A DNA stretch of 64,000 nt. Source: Bimastos eiseni (Eukaryota > Annelida > Clitellata > Crassiclitellata > Lumbricidae). Below the pieces are notes generated by a model. It saw only the letters and a list, made by a program, of their open reading frames with translations, ran no database searches and was not told where the DNA came from. This document shows, piece after piece, positions 48,115 through 59,673 of the stretch (positions are counted from its first letter, which is position 1; each line of letters opens with the position of its first letter). The DNA lies in assembly GCA_959347315.1 (NCBI GenBank), contig OY365817.1, forward strand, positions 3,827,337 through 3,891,336, written 5' to 3'. The translations under genes were made by a program, and so were the position numbers.

Positions 48115-48370
48115 CTATTTCGGTAATAATATTAATAATTGCAATAGCAATAATGATGATATTAATTATTATCATTAGCAGTAGCAGTATAGAAGTAGTA
48201 GTATTAGTAGTAAATAGTAACAGTGGTAGTACTGGTAGAAATGATACTAATACAAGTAATTACTATTATTACTATATTAATATAATTAGTAATAATAGTA
48301 ATGATTAATATAATTATTAGGCATACCATAATACTAATACTACTACTAATAATACTAATAATATTAACTC
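48115..48370. repeat. AT-rich simple sequence (ata/gta/att)
   Basis: Low-complexity trinucleotide mixture including gtagtagtattagtagta. Confidence 0.8.
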
Positions 48371-48564
48371 AATAATAATAGTAATGATAGCAGCCACAAG
48401 ATTTACGTTGAAGATAGTAATGTTATAACATACAATTTGCGTTGTCCTCTTCGTTGCAGTTGTTCGTTCTGATAACGTCATCTGAATCTGCCCTCGCAGC
48501 ATCTGACTTCCCATAAGGCACCGCTCCAAGGAACTGATGCATCCACTCGTCCTACCTTCACAGC

Positions 48565-48710
48565 GGCCATTGCGAGCATGCGCCGCAGACCATTAGGATA
48601 CGCATGCGTCAATATGGGACCAGCGCTATCATCATCATCATCGTCATCGTCGTCGTCGTCGTCATCCCCGTTATTATAATTGCTATAACTAATTATTTAT
48701 CTTGATTAAT
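48565..48710 (-). other. weak candidate exon with an Asp run
   Basis: On the minus strand an open frame contains a run of 12 Asp codons (gac/gat, about 48671-48636). It continues SAGPILTHAYPNGLRRML to a GTAGGA donor near 48560. Two NRF1-like palindromes (acgcatgcgt and catgcgccg) overlap it. No acceptor or partner exon is clear. Confidence 0.15.
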
Positions 48711-49654
48711 ATTGTCGCTGCTATCAATGCTACAATTATCAATCAATAGTATTCTGACCAAAATAGATAATGTTGACAACAATGGTAATTGATATTATTG
48801 AATTTTGCCTCTACGTAAAATGAATCCGATGATTACCTAATTAAGAGATTCCGAAATAAGGCTTTGAGTGTCAAGGTCTCAAGGAATATTTTTATGATTG
48901 CTGTGACTTTTATAGATAGAAAGAATACCTTAAACTCCAAGGACCGGAAACTCGACATTAGCCTCCAACTCACAAAATGTCGGCTTCGTTTATTTATTCC
49001 ACTTTCATTGGGATACACTTCTTCCGAAAAACCCTCTCACCTTTTCATGATCCTGTCTTTCCTCTGCTTCCGGCGATTGACATCTCTTGAAGGTTGAACT
49101 CATTCTAAGCGGAAGTTAATCGAATTGAAACGAGTTACGACGACCAGACGATGAAATAATTATAGTTGAAGGCTAAACAAGTTTCCTGCGGCTAAACAGC
49201 TTTCAGACGTTCTCTTAGTTTCGAGTTTTAACCTTTACAGTTCGATTGATCTTTCATCGAGTTTGGAGTGTAAGCGGATAATTGCTTGACAATTAACTCG
49301 GGCGAAATGCCCTGACCTTATATCTTAACTTCTCCAATCTTAACACAGCTGATCTTACTTTACCTATCGATACCATACCTTACTCTATTCTAACAAAAAG
49401 AGGAACATCTGCTCTTAAACTTTTAACATAGCTCTGCATTGGTTATCAATTCGCCTTTAGTAATATATTGTCGTGAAAGTGATGTGCTGGTCTGAGAGGT
49501 ATAGCCTACCCATGGGTTTGAAGTGTTAGCGACTTCATGTTTCTTGGTCTCGGCATATGAGATAGGCCGGTCCTCTTCCTCATGAGTCTCATCCTCCCAG
49601 TGCAGTATCTTTTTCTTAACTTGTTAATGTACCTTTGTACGTATGTGTGTAACT

Positions 49655-49656
49655 GG

Positions 49657-49692
<36 letters not shown>
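49655..49692. repeat. (ta)n microsatellite
   Basis: A pure tata tract of about 34 bases; similar tracts occur at 51328-51362 and 51998-52060. Confidence 0.95.
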
Positions 49693-51092
49693 CGCCTTAT
49701 AAGAACCTTTCGATGCATAACCTACCGTATTTTACCAAAGTAACAAAAACAACATCTCAACATTTTAACAATGATCTGCACTTGTTACATTAGCTTCATT
49801 CGCTACTTAACAGCAACAGTAAAAACAGTATCTGTTCAACGGGTGTCGATAAGATCCAACGGTATTACTAAGACACTGCTTCAATTACTCATCAGAAGAA
49901 ATGTCTGATATATAAATCTAATAAATACGTCCACGTGTCTTCGTTATAATAATCACTTGTCATAGTCGTCACTTTGTTGTTGATATTAATTAATTATGTC
50001 GATTAAAACAAAAGAAATTAGTATAAATTGATCATCTCTATTTTTTCTTGGAGCGACATATGCCCAGGATAAAAATGATTAAGATGGTAGACTCCACTTA
50101 TAAAGTGAGAAATCATTTATAAGTTAATCGGTGCCTATTTCTTTATGACACTATAGCGTGAATTCATTACGTACAGAAAGTACCCTTTCTTTTAGCTGGC
50201 TACTGTGTCCACGACCTAATGGAGACCAAATCAAAAGCAAATACTTTTCGTTGAAAAGAAATTTCCCGAAACACAAAGAGCGCATTCTCGGTCTGTTCGC
50301 GGAGGACTTGGGCCCTGATTATTATCATCCGAGTTAATTAGTCAGAAGAATTCGCCGCAAATTCGCGTAATTACAGCGGGCGATGGAATACGAAATCACA
50401 TTAGCTATCCCTTTGGAGTAGCGTCTAGTATGTGACCGCTCTTCCCGAGGGAGGACATTGGCGATTCCACGCGCGTAGCAACCGCCTGCTGGGCTGCCGT
50501 GACGCCAACCGGCAACCCACCGTCCGCCTCTAGCCTCATGCGGCGATACAACTGCCGACCTAGACAAACATGTTACGATCACGACGTCCATTACAGAGTC
50601 ATCTGCGGCAGATTTCCCAAGTGAGACCGATTAATGCATACAAATGTAGACGACGGGGCCCTTGTGGCATCGCACCAGATATATGCTCCCAGGCGAAAAC
50701 GATTCCCACTCCCACATCATATATTATTGCAATTACACAGCGAAATGGGAAGAAGGTTTAGAGCATTCTTTTACCTGTGCACGGATAAATCCATCAGAAA
50801 ATAATTTATATATAAATCTGGGAAATGTCATCAGTGTCACGCGAAAGTTATGTCAGGGATACGGCAGATTACACTGGCGTTATATCGGAGTTCAGGATCC
50901 TTACGTTGATGCATAGTTTCTCCATCTATCTTGGACAAATTTAAATTTCAATGGACATGATTAGCCAGATATACATATGGGCCTAACCGCAGTTTCCTTG
51001 CTCTACAATAGAGGGCGATCAGGTCGCCCCTCATCGCGCATAGCTATACTGTCTTAAAGCAATATGGAGGCTTCGTTGCAATCAGTCTATTC

Positions 51093-51153
51093 TTGTTGTT
51101 GTTGCTGTTGTTGTTGTTGTTGTTGTTGTTGTTGCTGTTGTTGTTGTTGTTGC

Positions 51154-51184
<31 letters not shown>

Positions 51185-51192
51185 GCTGCTGT
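51093..51192. repeat. (gtt)n microsatellite
   Basis: About 33 ttg triplets with occasional ctg. Poly-Cys and poly-Leu frames are artefacts. Confidence 0.95.
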
Positions 51193-51196
51193 TACC

Positions 51197-51300
51197 GAAA
51201 TTTAATACCGCCCGTCTTCCAACATTTTTTGCTCAGAAGTGCACACACACACACACACGCCTCGACGGCGCAATTACCGTGGCAAAGACCTTCATAAATA
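51197..51300. repeat. dispersed repeat family Y, copy 2
   Basis: aaatttaataccgcccgtc, tttttgctcagaagtgcac and cgacggcgcaatt match the copy at 42209-42320, with an (ac)n insertion. Confidence 0.65.
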
Positions 51301-51321
51301 CAGTCTATAAGCATACATATT

Positions 51322-51363
<42 letters not shown>

Positions 51364-51599
51364 GTCTGTCTGCATATATGTGACAATCTGTCTGTTTCTA
51401 TCGGAAAACCAATCTCGCCAGTTATTGAAGACCATCCCATTCAATAGCGATCCTGTTCTAATGGCGATGGTAATGATAATTCCAAATTTACTTTTATCAG
51501 AGTCGGCAGAACTTCTGGCGAGTCGTATCAAATAGACGCTACAGAAATTGGGGCATGCATATTACAAGTCACAATCGGGAAAAGTCTGGAATTGAAAGC

Positions 51600-51730
51600 A
51601 ATCATCATGGTCAGTGATTGGTCATCCTGGTAGTCAGTCAACTCCGCGAATAAGGACGACTTTGGCGAACGAAATCGCAACGAGATTTCTCGACCCTTTC
51701 AACCAATGAGAAAACTTCCGGAGCCTTTTT
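51600..51730. promoter_or_regulatory. promoter-like patch with CCAAT and ETS motifs
   Basis: gtgattggtc near 51616 (inverted CCAAT), caaccaatgag near 51699 and acttccgg near 51714 cluster in a CpG-containing segment. A donor-like acag/gtaatc lies at about 51832. No gene is identified for it. Confidence 0.25.
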
Positions 51731-51989
51731 TCGTCTTGGGGTATTTTCTCGCCTCACAACCGATTAGTGAAGCGGGGACTGTGGGAAGTCTTCATAAAAT
51801 GCAGAGCTCGAGGTGCTTGAAGACACCGACAGGTAATCCAGATGTGTGTGAAATGATGCACTGGCTACGGACACAAAGGACACATCATCTGCAGAACTGA
51901 TGGGCGCAACATGCGTGCATATGTCTACCTCAATTACGTATCATCACAATTTACACTCATTATGCAAATAGGCCTACGTGTGTACATGA

Positions 51990-51997
<8 letters not shown>

Positions 51998-52060
<63 letters not shown>
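51998..52060. repeat. (ta)n microsatellite
   Basis: An uninterrupted ta repeat of about 62 bases. Confidence 0.95.
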
Positions 52061-52063
<3 letters not shown>

Positions 52064-53019
52064 GCATCCAGTGGCGCTTTCTGAAAACGACAAACAAAGA
52101 GAAATTGTTTAAGGACGTCTTGTGACAGCAATTGTTTGGTTTCAGAAGTAGGATTAATTTATGGTCGGGCTATTCGAATCAATATCCATTTCGCACCTGA
52201 CAACGGCTCCTTTGGTATTACCGCTTACCTTTACTTCTGCTAATCGGTATCTACAACACTACTATAGGCATATTCACATCAATATCAATTTATTGAAATT
52301 GTTTATTTTACTTTATGATTCTTTTCTTTGTTGCGCTATACATGTAAATTTTTATATAGTCGTAGGCTTACACAATTTAACTACGCATTGTAGCGCGATA
52401 TCATGTTATTAAATATACAGGAATGTATAATGTGTGCATAGCTATATGCATGCAGTGTTACTTAGGTAATACTTAGACTACTTAATTAGTATAGGTTTAA
52501 TTAACGTATACCGTGTTGGCCTAATAAGGTAGACTTCAAGAATTTTACCATTTTTTCTGGTTGTTTGTTTACTCCATCTGCCACTATCCTCCAACCACGT
52601 GTTGCTTGGTTTCCTTGACCATCTCCTTTCTCTCGATGCATCAGTGGATTTTTAAGAACGCAGCAACAAAAGAAGGAGAAACAGCCAGTGATCAAGACAT
52701 GAATATGTGGATCATATAGATGGTCTGTTTGAAGACAACAAGAAGTCTCGCCTTCTTTTATAGAATTCCATTCATCAGTGTTTGTATGGGGCAACACTTG
52801 TTCGGCTAGAGCTTACTAAAATCTAAAATTTACATTGTGGTCGTTGAAATCTGAGAAACCTTCGTAAGCGATTAAAGCTGCATCGACGGGTGGGTCATTA
52901 AAGTTGGCTTCTGGAAGGTAGACGCTTTCTAATACAATTGTTTCCTATTCATTAGCTAGGTGGCAGAACCTACTTCACTTTTGAAACGGCCTCCATTTTC
53001 AATCCTAAACTTACCCCTA

Positions 53020-53090
53020 TAGAGCACGGCATCCGAATGGTTAGACCACTCGCCTCGTAAGGCTGAGCGATGGTTTCGATCCTCCTCTTC
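53020..53090 (+). mobile_element. tRNA-like SINE head
   Basis: gcatccgaatggttagacca (A-box region), ctcgcctcgtaaggctgag (anticodon-arm-like) and tggtttcgatcc (B box) follow in tRNA order. It is not a real tRNA, as the acceptor arms do not pair. A pyrimidine-rich (tcctcctc)n tract follows to 53190. Confidence 0.6.
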
Positions 53091-53244
53091 TTCCACCTCC
53101 TCCTCCTCGTCGTCATCGTCCTCCTCCTCCTTCTGCTCCTGCTCCTGCTCCTGCTTCTTCTCCTCGTCCTTCTCCTTCTCGTCTTCCTCCCTTCAGTCCC
53201 TTGAGACGGTTACTCTCTATGAACCTTGATGAAGTCCTTCACTC

Positions 53245-53365
53245 ACAGTTTCTCAGCGACATCGATTGATGCTCCATCATTAGATAATGCTCGCGAATAA
53301 CCCTCGTGCCCTGCGCACTGTTCTCGAGTGGCGCTTTAGAAGTTTGGAGATTACGATTAAGATAA
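53245..53365 (+). mobile_element. solo LINE 3' tail
   Basis: cgctttagaagtttggagat and attacgatta match the tail of the LINE in MAT intron 1; tgctcgcgaataaccctcgt aligns with its gctcgtgaataagct block. Confidence 0.65.
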
Positions 53366-53879
53366 ACGCACAATAATAACAATGATGATGATAATGATTA
53401 TGTCTTTAGATGAGGGTGAAGGATAGCTACATTACTCTAACCCCAATCATGAATCCAATGTAACTCTCTGACCAGATCACACCTTTACGCCCTGCTCCTA
53501 GCGATCAATTAGGGCATCTCATGCTCTGATAAAGGTCGATGTTGTCATAACCTCCTTTATGGACGACTCAGTCGAGCCATCAGAATTTGCATTTCAACGA
53601 AGCGTTGAACGGACGCCTCTTTGATGACCGGTCGTGATTAACGCTCCAGTTCGTTTGTATAGACGCCCTTGCAGAGCCATGGCTACATGTGTCACGGTGC
53701 CATGGATATAATTGTCGTCATTTATATAACCCGTCTTTGACTCATCACACGTACGATACGCTGGGATTCAATCGCACGAAGGAACACGCAGGTATGTGTC
53801 GTATTCACAGACAGGTAGGCATTGGTCTAAACGTTACTAGAAGTTTCAGTTTAACATTATTGTGTGATTATAACATAGA

Positions 53880-53955
53880 TCAATAGTGTCGCCCTCATCC
53901 TTCATCCAGGCTTGGGGCTGGCACTATCCGATTACGAACAGTAGCGGAGTTAAAT
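53880..53955 (+). repeat. repeat family X copy
   Basis: gtcgccctcatccttcatcc then aggcttggggctggcac and agcggagtta match the copies near 44 kb. Confidence 0.65.
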
Positions 53956-54399
53956 ACTTCTTATCATTTTAATGATTAAGCGATAAAACTCACTTTGTAC
54001 CCAGTCAGTTCAAGACTTATCCATACATGTAGCCATCTATCTGTCATCTCATCTTCTGGATACAATATGTCGACCTCATTACGGATTGGTTATGCAGCAC
54101 CATCGGTTGGTGCCTTGTGCATGATACACTGGCGCTATAGAAGTCATTAGTTATAATAATGGTTGTTTCGCTAATCGCTATGTATGCAGACGACCCTTGG
54201 CTGTGCTCTTCTATTATGAAGTTGAGATGCATCTCTGATTAAACCCAGACATTTTGATAAAAAGGTCTGTTCATGAGTTGGAGACCGAGGTCCACAACAC
54301 AACCACTGACCACTTGCAACGATCTGCTCCTCAATTATTCGCCTCTTGTTCAATTCTTTCATTATGATGTCAACCACTCACCATCACCTGTCGCAGGCT

Positions 54400-54670
54400 C
54401 TTCTATCCTCACCCCTCTAACTCTATACTCTTAACTAAAGTCTCAGCCCCTCAAAAGCTCTTACTCCAATTCATCTGGTCATCCACCTTCCGATTCCCGA
54501 CCTAAACCCCACCCGCTTTGACATCTACTCTGTCTCATCTGACCCTCTGGAAACCGGACTCGAACCTCTTTCAGGCGGCTGTAATGATTTGATGCAGCGC
54601 TCGTGAATAAGCGTGTGCCCTGCGCTTGGCCTTTGAGTGACTCTGTAAAAGTTTGGAGACTACGATTGGA
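54400..54670 (+). mobile_element. LINE 3' end fragment
   Basis: ctctggaaaccggactcg, cagcgctcgtgaataagcg, tgtgccctgcgcttggcct and gtttggagactacgattgg align with 26650-26790 in order. Confidence 0.75.
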
Positions 54671-54834
54671 GTCTAAAGAGCGGACTGCTTAGCGTGTAAG
54701 GGATGTTGAGTTTAGATCGCTCTGGGAGTAGGTGACGTGTCTATGATGTCATCCGTTGGGCTGGTGAGAGACATTGAGGTCAAAATCCTAAGAATTGAAA
54801 ACGATAAAGGTCTCCACAAGTCCCAGAAATCCGC

Positions 54835-54930
54835 CACTGCATTGACTCTGCGTGGACTGCCAGTCCTAAGCCTGGATAGAGGAGGAGCAGGTCAACGCTA
54901 ATGGTCTTTGTTACCAAACAGTGTCGTTTA
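54835..54930 (-). repeat. repeat family X copy
   Basis: The reverse complement carries tatccaggcttaggactggc, with cattagcgttgacctgctcc on one side and gtcaatgcagtgg on the other, matching the copy at 12455 over about 100 bases. Confidence 0.7.
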
Positions 54931-54990
54931 ACACTGATATTACTATTACTATTACTAACATATTTTATCCTGGATATTTACATACGCTCT

Positions 54991-55245
54991 TACTGCTATG
55001 GGCAGTGAATTAGTTGGGACCTAGGTAGTCAAGCACTAGGTTCTTATATAAACAGGTGAACAGATTGGATAATAAATCATTAACTGTCTACAAAACACCA
55101 ATAAGTCACAAACCTATTACTGCTATAGGCAGTGAATTAGTTGGGACCTAGGTAGTCAAGCACTAGGTTCTTATATAAACAGGTGAACAGATTGGATAAT
55201 AAATCATTAACTGTCTACAAAACACCAATAAGTCACAAACCTATT
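54991..55245. repeat. recent 127-bp tandem duplication
   Basis: Two adjacent copies with period 127 differ at about one base (gctatgggc versus gctataggc). Each includes gaattagttgggacctagg and taataaatcattaactgtc. Confidence 0.95.
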
Positions 55246-55904
55246 CATTACATCGCTGCCACTGTCTGGCCATTCTTATTGGCTGGTGATGAATCTACAT
55301 AAAAATCTAGATTGTTGATAGCTCTTAAGTACCGAAACACTTCCTAGCAGATGACTACTGGCGTGTAGCGTGATTATTAAAATGGAAAATATGTTTGCTT
55401 CTAGAGGAAGAATAACAATATTCTTTTTATACGAAAGGTTAATGAAGAACGCTTTCAAGAGCCCCGTCGACACGCTATCGTTGAAACGGGACTCTTGTCG
55501 TATTTTAAATACATGTTGCCACGACAGAGACGGATCTGCTTGGAACACGTCACAATTGTAGTTGTAATCTTTACATATCTACACAGCCAACAGAAACGAA
55601 GTCGCGGGAACCAGCTTATTCCCACTGGTTGTACAAAGGGCAGTCCGAGGGAGGTCAGAGCTGGGTTCCCAGAGGGTCAGAAGAGGCAGAGCAGTTGTTA
55701 AGGCGTGCGCCATGTTGATCGAGAATTGGACGATCAGGTGGATCTAGGTTAAGAATCTCGAGTCTGAAGTCTATTTTTCTACGGCGGTCTTTAACGAAGC
55801 CCAAAGATTCAATTTGCCGACGGCCAATGATACAGACAATCAACAGTGATAAGCTCGTGCTAGCACAGACACGCCCGTTCACGTATGTATACTCAACGCT
55901 ACGA

Positions 55905-55927
55905 CAGAGAAGGTCTCTTTCTCTTTC

Positions 55928-55962
<35 letters not shown>

Positions 55963-55987
55963 GTCTCTGTCTCTGTCTCTGTCTGTC

Positions 55988-56031
<44 letters not shown>

Positions 56032-56045
56032 TGTCTGTCTCTTAC
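55905..56045. repeat. (ctctctgt)n microsatellite
   Basis: A pyrimidine-rich tract of mixed ctcttt, ctctct and ctgtct units. Confidence 0.95.
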
Positions 56046-56409
56046 AGGCTCAAAACACAGGTAGCCAACGACATCGCTCACCTGAGGGGCAGGTGGTGGA
56101 CAGTGTCATCTAGCGTCGACAAACGCCACGTCCATTGGCTCTGTTCGAGCGCACTACGCTGCCGTGCGTGAAGGCTTGTAGATATCGATCGCTAGGTGAT
56201 GATGCGTGGCGGGGCTGGTTCTGGCATCTCAAGTGGTTAGGGAAGAGGAGAGAGTGTGTGTGTGTGGTTGGATGTCGTCAAGGAAGAATGAGCGTTGCTA
56301 CTGCGGCTGAGTTGCATTCAGATTTCTATTTAAAGGTGGGTTCTCATGATTTATCGCCTGCGCTGCTGTGTGGATAAGGTGAGATATGGTTAGAGGTAGG
56401 TAGTGGTAA

Positions 56410-56760
56410 GTTTAAACAATGTCAGTTAAGTTCAGATAAATGAGATAAGTTCAGATAAATATCAGACAACACTTCAGATAAACGCAGACAAGTTCAGATG
56501 ATATCAGATAAATTCAGATAAGTTCAGATAAGCTCAGATAATATAAGATAACTTCAGATGAAATCAGATAAGTTCAGACTTCAGATAAGCTGAGATAATA
56601 TCAGATAAGTTCAGATAATATCATACAAGTTCTGATAATATTAGGTCAGGTTCAGATAATATCAGATACTATCAGATGGTATCAGATAATATCAGATAAG
56701 GTAGCGTAAGACGAGACAAGACACCTTCTGATGACATACGATGAGTTAAGATCAGTTGAG
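56410..56760. repeat. (ttcagataa)n degenerate tandem repeat
   Basis: About 25 imperfect 10-13 base units of the type tcagataagt and tcagataata. Confidence 0.85.
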
Positions 56761-56844
56761 ATCAGACAGACCACAGTGTCAGTCTAACCCTGGTTTAAGA
56801 GAAGGGACTCCTCCATAGTAATAACTTTTTCACTTACTGTTTGT

Positions 56845-57530
56845 GACCTTTGTGTGATGATTGATCAAGAGCTCAGTCTTTCGCAACACGTTAACTCTGT
56901 TAGGCGAAGCTGTTACTATCAGCTTCGTAAGTTTCGTGTTGTTCTGCGTTCCCTTTCCCAAGATGCTGCTGTAATCCTTGTTCATGCCTTTGTCACCAAT
57001 AGGGTAGAACCCGGTAGATCATTCTCCCGGCTGGCCTAATAGGGCGCCTAGACCGGGTCCTTCGCTCTGCTGCCAGGCTTGTTGGTCATATTTCTAAGTA
57101 TGCCGCAGTCTCAGCTTATATGCGTGATGTTTTGCACTGGCTTCCTGTTTCGCAGCGCATTAGCTACAAGATAGCAGCGCTTGTCTGGCGGTGCCTCGTT
57201 GGTAGCGCTCCGTCCTATTTGAGTAGTACATTCTGCCGTAGGGCTCTCCGTTCCTCGGATAGGGGGGTGGGTGGGAAGCTACTGGTCTAACAAGCTCGAT
57301 CCTCGATTAAGCAGCACAAAGCCTTCTCGGCGAGCCTTCTCGGTTGGGGTCCCTCCATTTGGAATGGCCTTCCTCTAGCGCTGCGCATGTTCCCTTGAAA
57401 CAATCTGTTAGCCTTCTGTCATATCCTCAAGTCATTTCTGTTTGGCCGCAGCCTGGCTGAGTAGGTTTCTTGATGGGGCGCTATATAAATTTACGAATTT
57501 AATGAATGAGTGAATGAATAATATCAGACG
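56845..57530 (+). pseudogene. 3' part of a second LINE (reverse transcriptase C-terminus)
   Basis: The first open segment (56854-57039) reads MIDQELSLSQHVNSVRRSC then YQLRKFRVVLRSL, the thumb region after the RT core of CR1/L2-like elements. Later C-terminal sequence appears in shifted frames with stops. It ends ggggcgctatataaatttac with a (tgaa)n tail at about 57500-57525. It is the best-preserved source in this window for the solo ggcgctatataaatt tails. Confidence 0.75.
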
Positions 57531-57603
57531 GCTATCATAAAGTACAGTGGCTGGTCTTGTAGGCTATAATGCATCTGAGGCGATTTGTATAAGCCCTGAT
57601 TTC

Positions 57604-57810
57604 TGGACTTATGACCTGAAAACGGAGGCTAGTAGTGTACTAACTCCAGGTTCAAGGACAATAGAGTCCTCTGAATAGATGACGTCACGAGGTAGGGGAG
57701 TCTATCACCATGAGGGATGTAAAGGAGTTTGTGAACCCTACGTTGGTAACCCACTTTGCATACGCATTCCGCAATAGAATGTTCTACACAGCGCATGCCC
57801 ATAGGAACCT
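57604..57810 (-). repeat. inverted partner of the repeat at 63348-63540
   Basis: The reverse complement contains ctacctcgtgacgtcatcta, ctattgtccttgaacc and gttagtacactact, aligned over about 180 bases with the + strand copy near 63.45 kb at roughly 75-80 percent identity by eye. It lies directly next to the Polinton remnant. Confidence 0.75.
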
Positions 57811-57865
57811 AGCCTCGACACAAATTAACATACTAACATACCTAGCCCGCACTATACCCTTGCAA

Positions 57866-58221
57866 TTATAGCCCTATGAAAACAGTAAATATACAATAAT
57901 GGCCGCAATAATGATTGATAAAACTTTGCAAGTGTCTCTCGTTGAAAATCCAACGTGCGCATGTTTATTCAAAAATCTACTAAATGACTCACCCGGAGCT
58001 CGACCAAAAGAGTCAAAATATTCGCTATAACAAGAATCTTCAATGTACAAGGCTACACAGCGCTTTCCAGGTCCGTTATGAGGTTCTATATTACAGACCA
58101 TCACCATCGGTCCGCGATCAGTCAATCGAGTAGGTAGACGATCTGAGGCAAACACGTCATAAAATATTGGGCCACACTTTACATCTTTCTTCAATATAAA
58201 TTTGATTATGCTTCCATTCAA
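57866..58221 (-). pseudogene. Polinton/Maverick adenain-type cysteine protease, frameshifted
   Basis: The minus-strand frame from 58221 keeps the family start FYDVFASDRLP and the acidic block SEYFDSFGRAP. A one-base frameshift near 57960 then moves the active-site cysteine region (ending CGHYCIF) into another frame that stops at 57866. The usual His-Trp pair before the VAL strand reads Arg-Cys (GKRCVAL), so the catalytic histidine is lost. Such proteases process capsid proteins in adenoviruses and Polintons. It directly follows, and slightly overlaps, the capsid remnant, as in a compact Polinton cluster. Dead copy. Confidence 0.75.
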
Positions 58222-58693
58222 TTCTTATAGTCGAAAACTCAGCGAATGCTATGACATTTATGGTAATCTCTAAAGCCTGAGAAAATTTCATATCAAGGCG
58301 GACGTTCCCATGTCTAATCAGATTGAAATGGTTGTCTTCGGATAGGTCGGCTGTCAGATCGAATGCGAAAAGAGCGAATCCACCGGCGTAATCCTCTCTA
58401 CCTGTCCCATTGCCTTCGTCGCGCATCCACTTTCCAGTTCCCACAAATAATGTGATATAAGCGTTAATGAATTGATTATTGGTAATATCTATCTAACGTA
58501 TATTTGAGTGTTCGACAGATCGAGATAATCTTGCTCAGCACCCGTGACACTAAATTCTATCGGCGCTCCCTGCGAAATAGTGGCTTTATATTCTACAAAC
58601 GCACCAGCCACTACGCTGGTTTGCGTTGGAGGTACGATAAAGATCCAATTCGCGCTTCGTACACTCACAAGGCTGGGGAGGAACGAACGCCAT
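58157..58693 (-). pseudogene. Polinton/Maverick major capsid protein, internally deleted and frameshifted
   Basis: The N-terminal part begins at 58693, with a CECTKRELDL motif typical of the protein annotated in many invertebrates as 'F54H12.2-like'. After a frame change it reads FVEYKATISQGAPIEFSV and DYLDLSNTQIYVR (to about 58500). The C-terminal part (58444-58157) reads GGFALFAFDLTADLSEDNHF and then NVIAFAEFSTI. The middle of the roughly 400-600 residue capsid protein is missing, replaced by about 55 bases. Assignment rests on my recognition of these end motifs. Confidence 0.7.
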
Positions 58694-58695
58694 TC

Positions 58696-58875
58696 TTAAC
58701 CGAATATATCGTGCTTAACCCTTTTATGATGTTTTTTGGTCGTATTTTTACACCTCTTCCTTTCGCCGCTACCACTTTGATTATTGATTCTTTGGGATGT
58801 TGCAAATGCTTCTATACCATCGGGAATATGTCTTTTGCTAGACTCTTTAAATTGCTGGATGACCCCTCCGATGTG
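58696..58875 (-). pseudogene. C-terminus of the gene upstream of the Polinton capsid (probable minor capsid/penton protein)
   Basis: An open minus-strand frame of 59 codons ends SGSGERKRCKNTTKKHHKR and then VKHDIFG, stopping 2 bases before the capsid start. A basic C-terminus ending in DIF directly before the capsid gene fits the gene order of Polintons. The 5' part is absent. Confidence 0.5.
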
Positions 58876-58969
58876 TTAAGTCGTTGTATATACCATACAG
58901 ACGTACACACGTATTTAGATATACGTGGATGTATAGTTACCATTTTCGGCGATATATAGTTTATAGTTA

Positions 58970-59105
58970 TATTTGTTTCATGACCACCCGTTGTATTCAA
59001 ATACACAAACAGATGTCGTCGAACCCTGTACAATGCATTGCCTGATGGGGTGCTAATTGCTGTTCTTGACAGGTCTGTTAGTCTCTTTCTGTCTGTTCGC
59101 TTGTT
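58970..59105 (+). repeat. dispersed repeat family Z, copy 1
   Basis: gtcgtcgaaccctgtacaat, tgcctgatggggtgctaat, tgctgttcttgacagg and a (tctgtc)-rich end. Copies occur at 62066-62215 and 62270-62420 in the same orientation. Confidence 0.7.
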
Positions 59106-59109
59106 TGTT

Positions 59110-59640
59110 TGTTCCTCTGCCTGCTTATGATTGATGCTTCATAATAATTTAAAATCGTTTATTGACCTTTCGTTGTATACTAGGGTGGTTACATCTTCAA
59201 TGGACAATTTTCAACTTATTTTGTTTACTTTATCCAACCCACCATTTGGTTCCAATTGGTTTGGAACTAATGTAGTCAAAATATTGTACAACTTATTTTG
59301 TTTACTTTCTTCAACCCACCATTTGGAACAAATGTAGCCAGAAAATTGACCAGATTAGACAATATTTAGTACTTGCACAACGCATTTTAATTTTAGGACT
59401 GAAAAACTAATTGTCGTCATTTCGAATATAAGTCAATTTGATTCACATTAATGAATAGTTTTTTCTAAAAAGACTGGGCGATTCTGCTTAAGCACAACTG
59501 ACGAGCAAATAATTGTTTTAATTGGTCACTTGTACTTTTATAAGAAATTGAGTGGTATTTGATCCAAGAATCACCGAGACACATGACCAATTAATATTGA
59601 CCACAAATTACCCTAGCATTTATGTATACATAAAAATTAA
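59110..59640. other. stretch with only a small duplication
   Basis: caacttattttgtttacttt and caacccaccatttgg recur 72 bases apart (59212 and 59290). Nothing else is recognised. Confidence 0.4.
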
Positions 59641-59673
59641 AAATGGTATGAGGCAGACTACCGGTGGTTGTGA

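Noticed and set aside
51064..51383. Poly-Cys and poly-Leu frames
   Set aside because: Encoded by the (gtt)n microsatellite.
53020..53080. Possible functional tRNA gene
   Set aside because: A- and B-box-like words exist, but the acceptor and T arms do not pair properly and a SINE-like pyrimidine tract follows.
58504..58959. 151-codon + strand open frame with a membrane-like segment
   Set aside because: It is the antisense of the Polinton capsid N-terminus and the preceding gene end; the minus strand carries the recognisable motifs.
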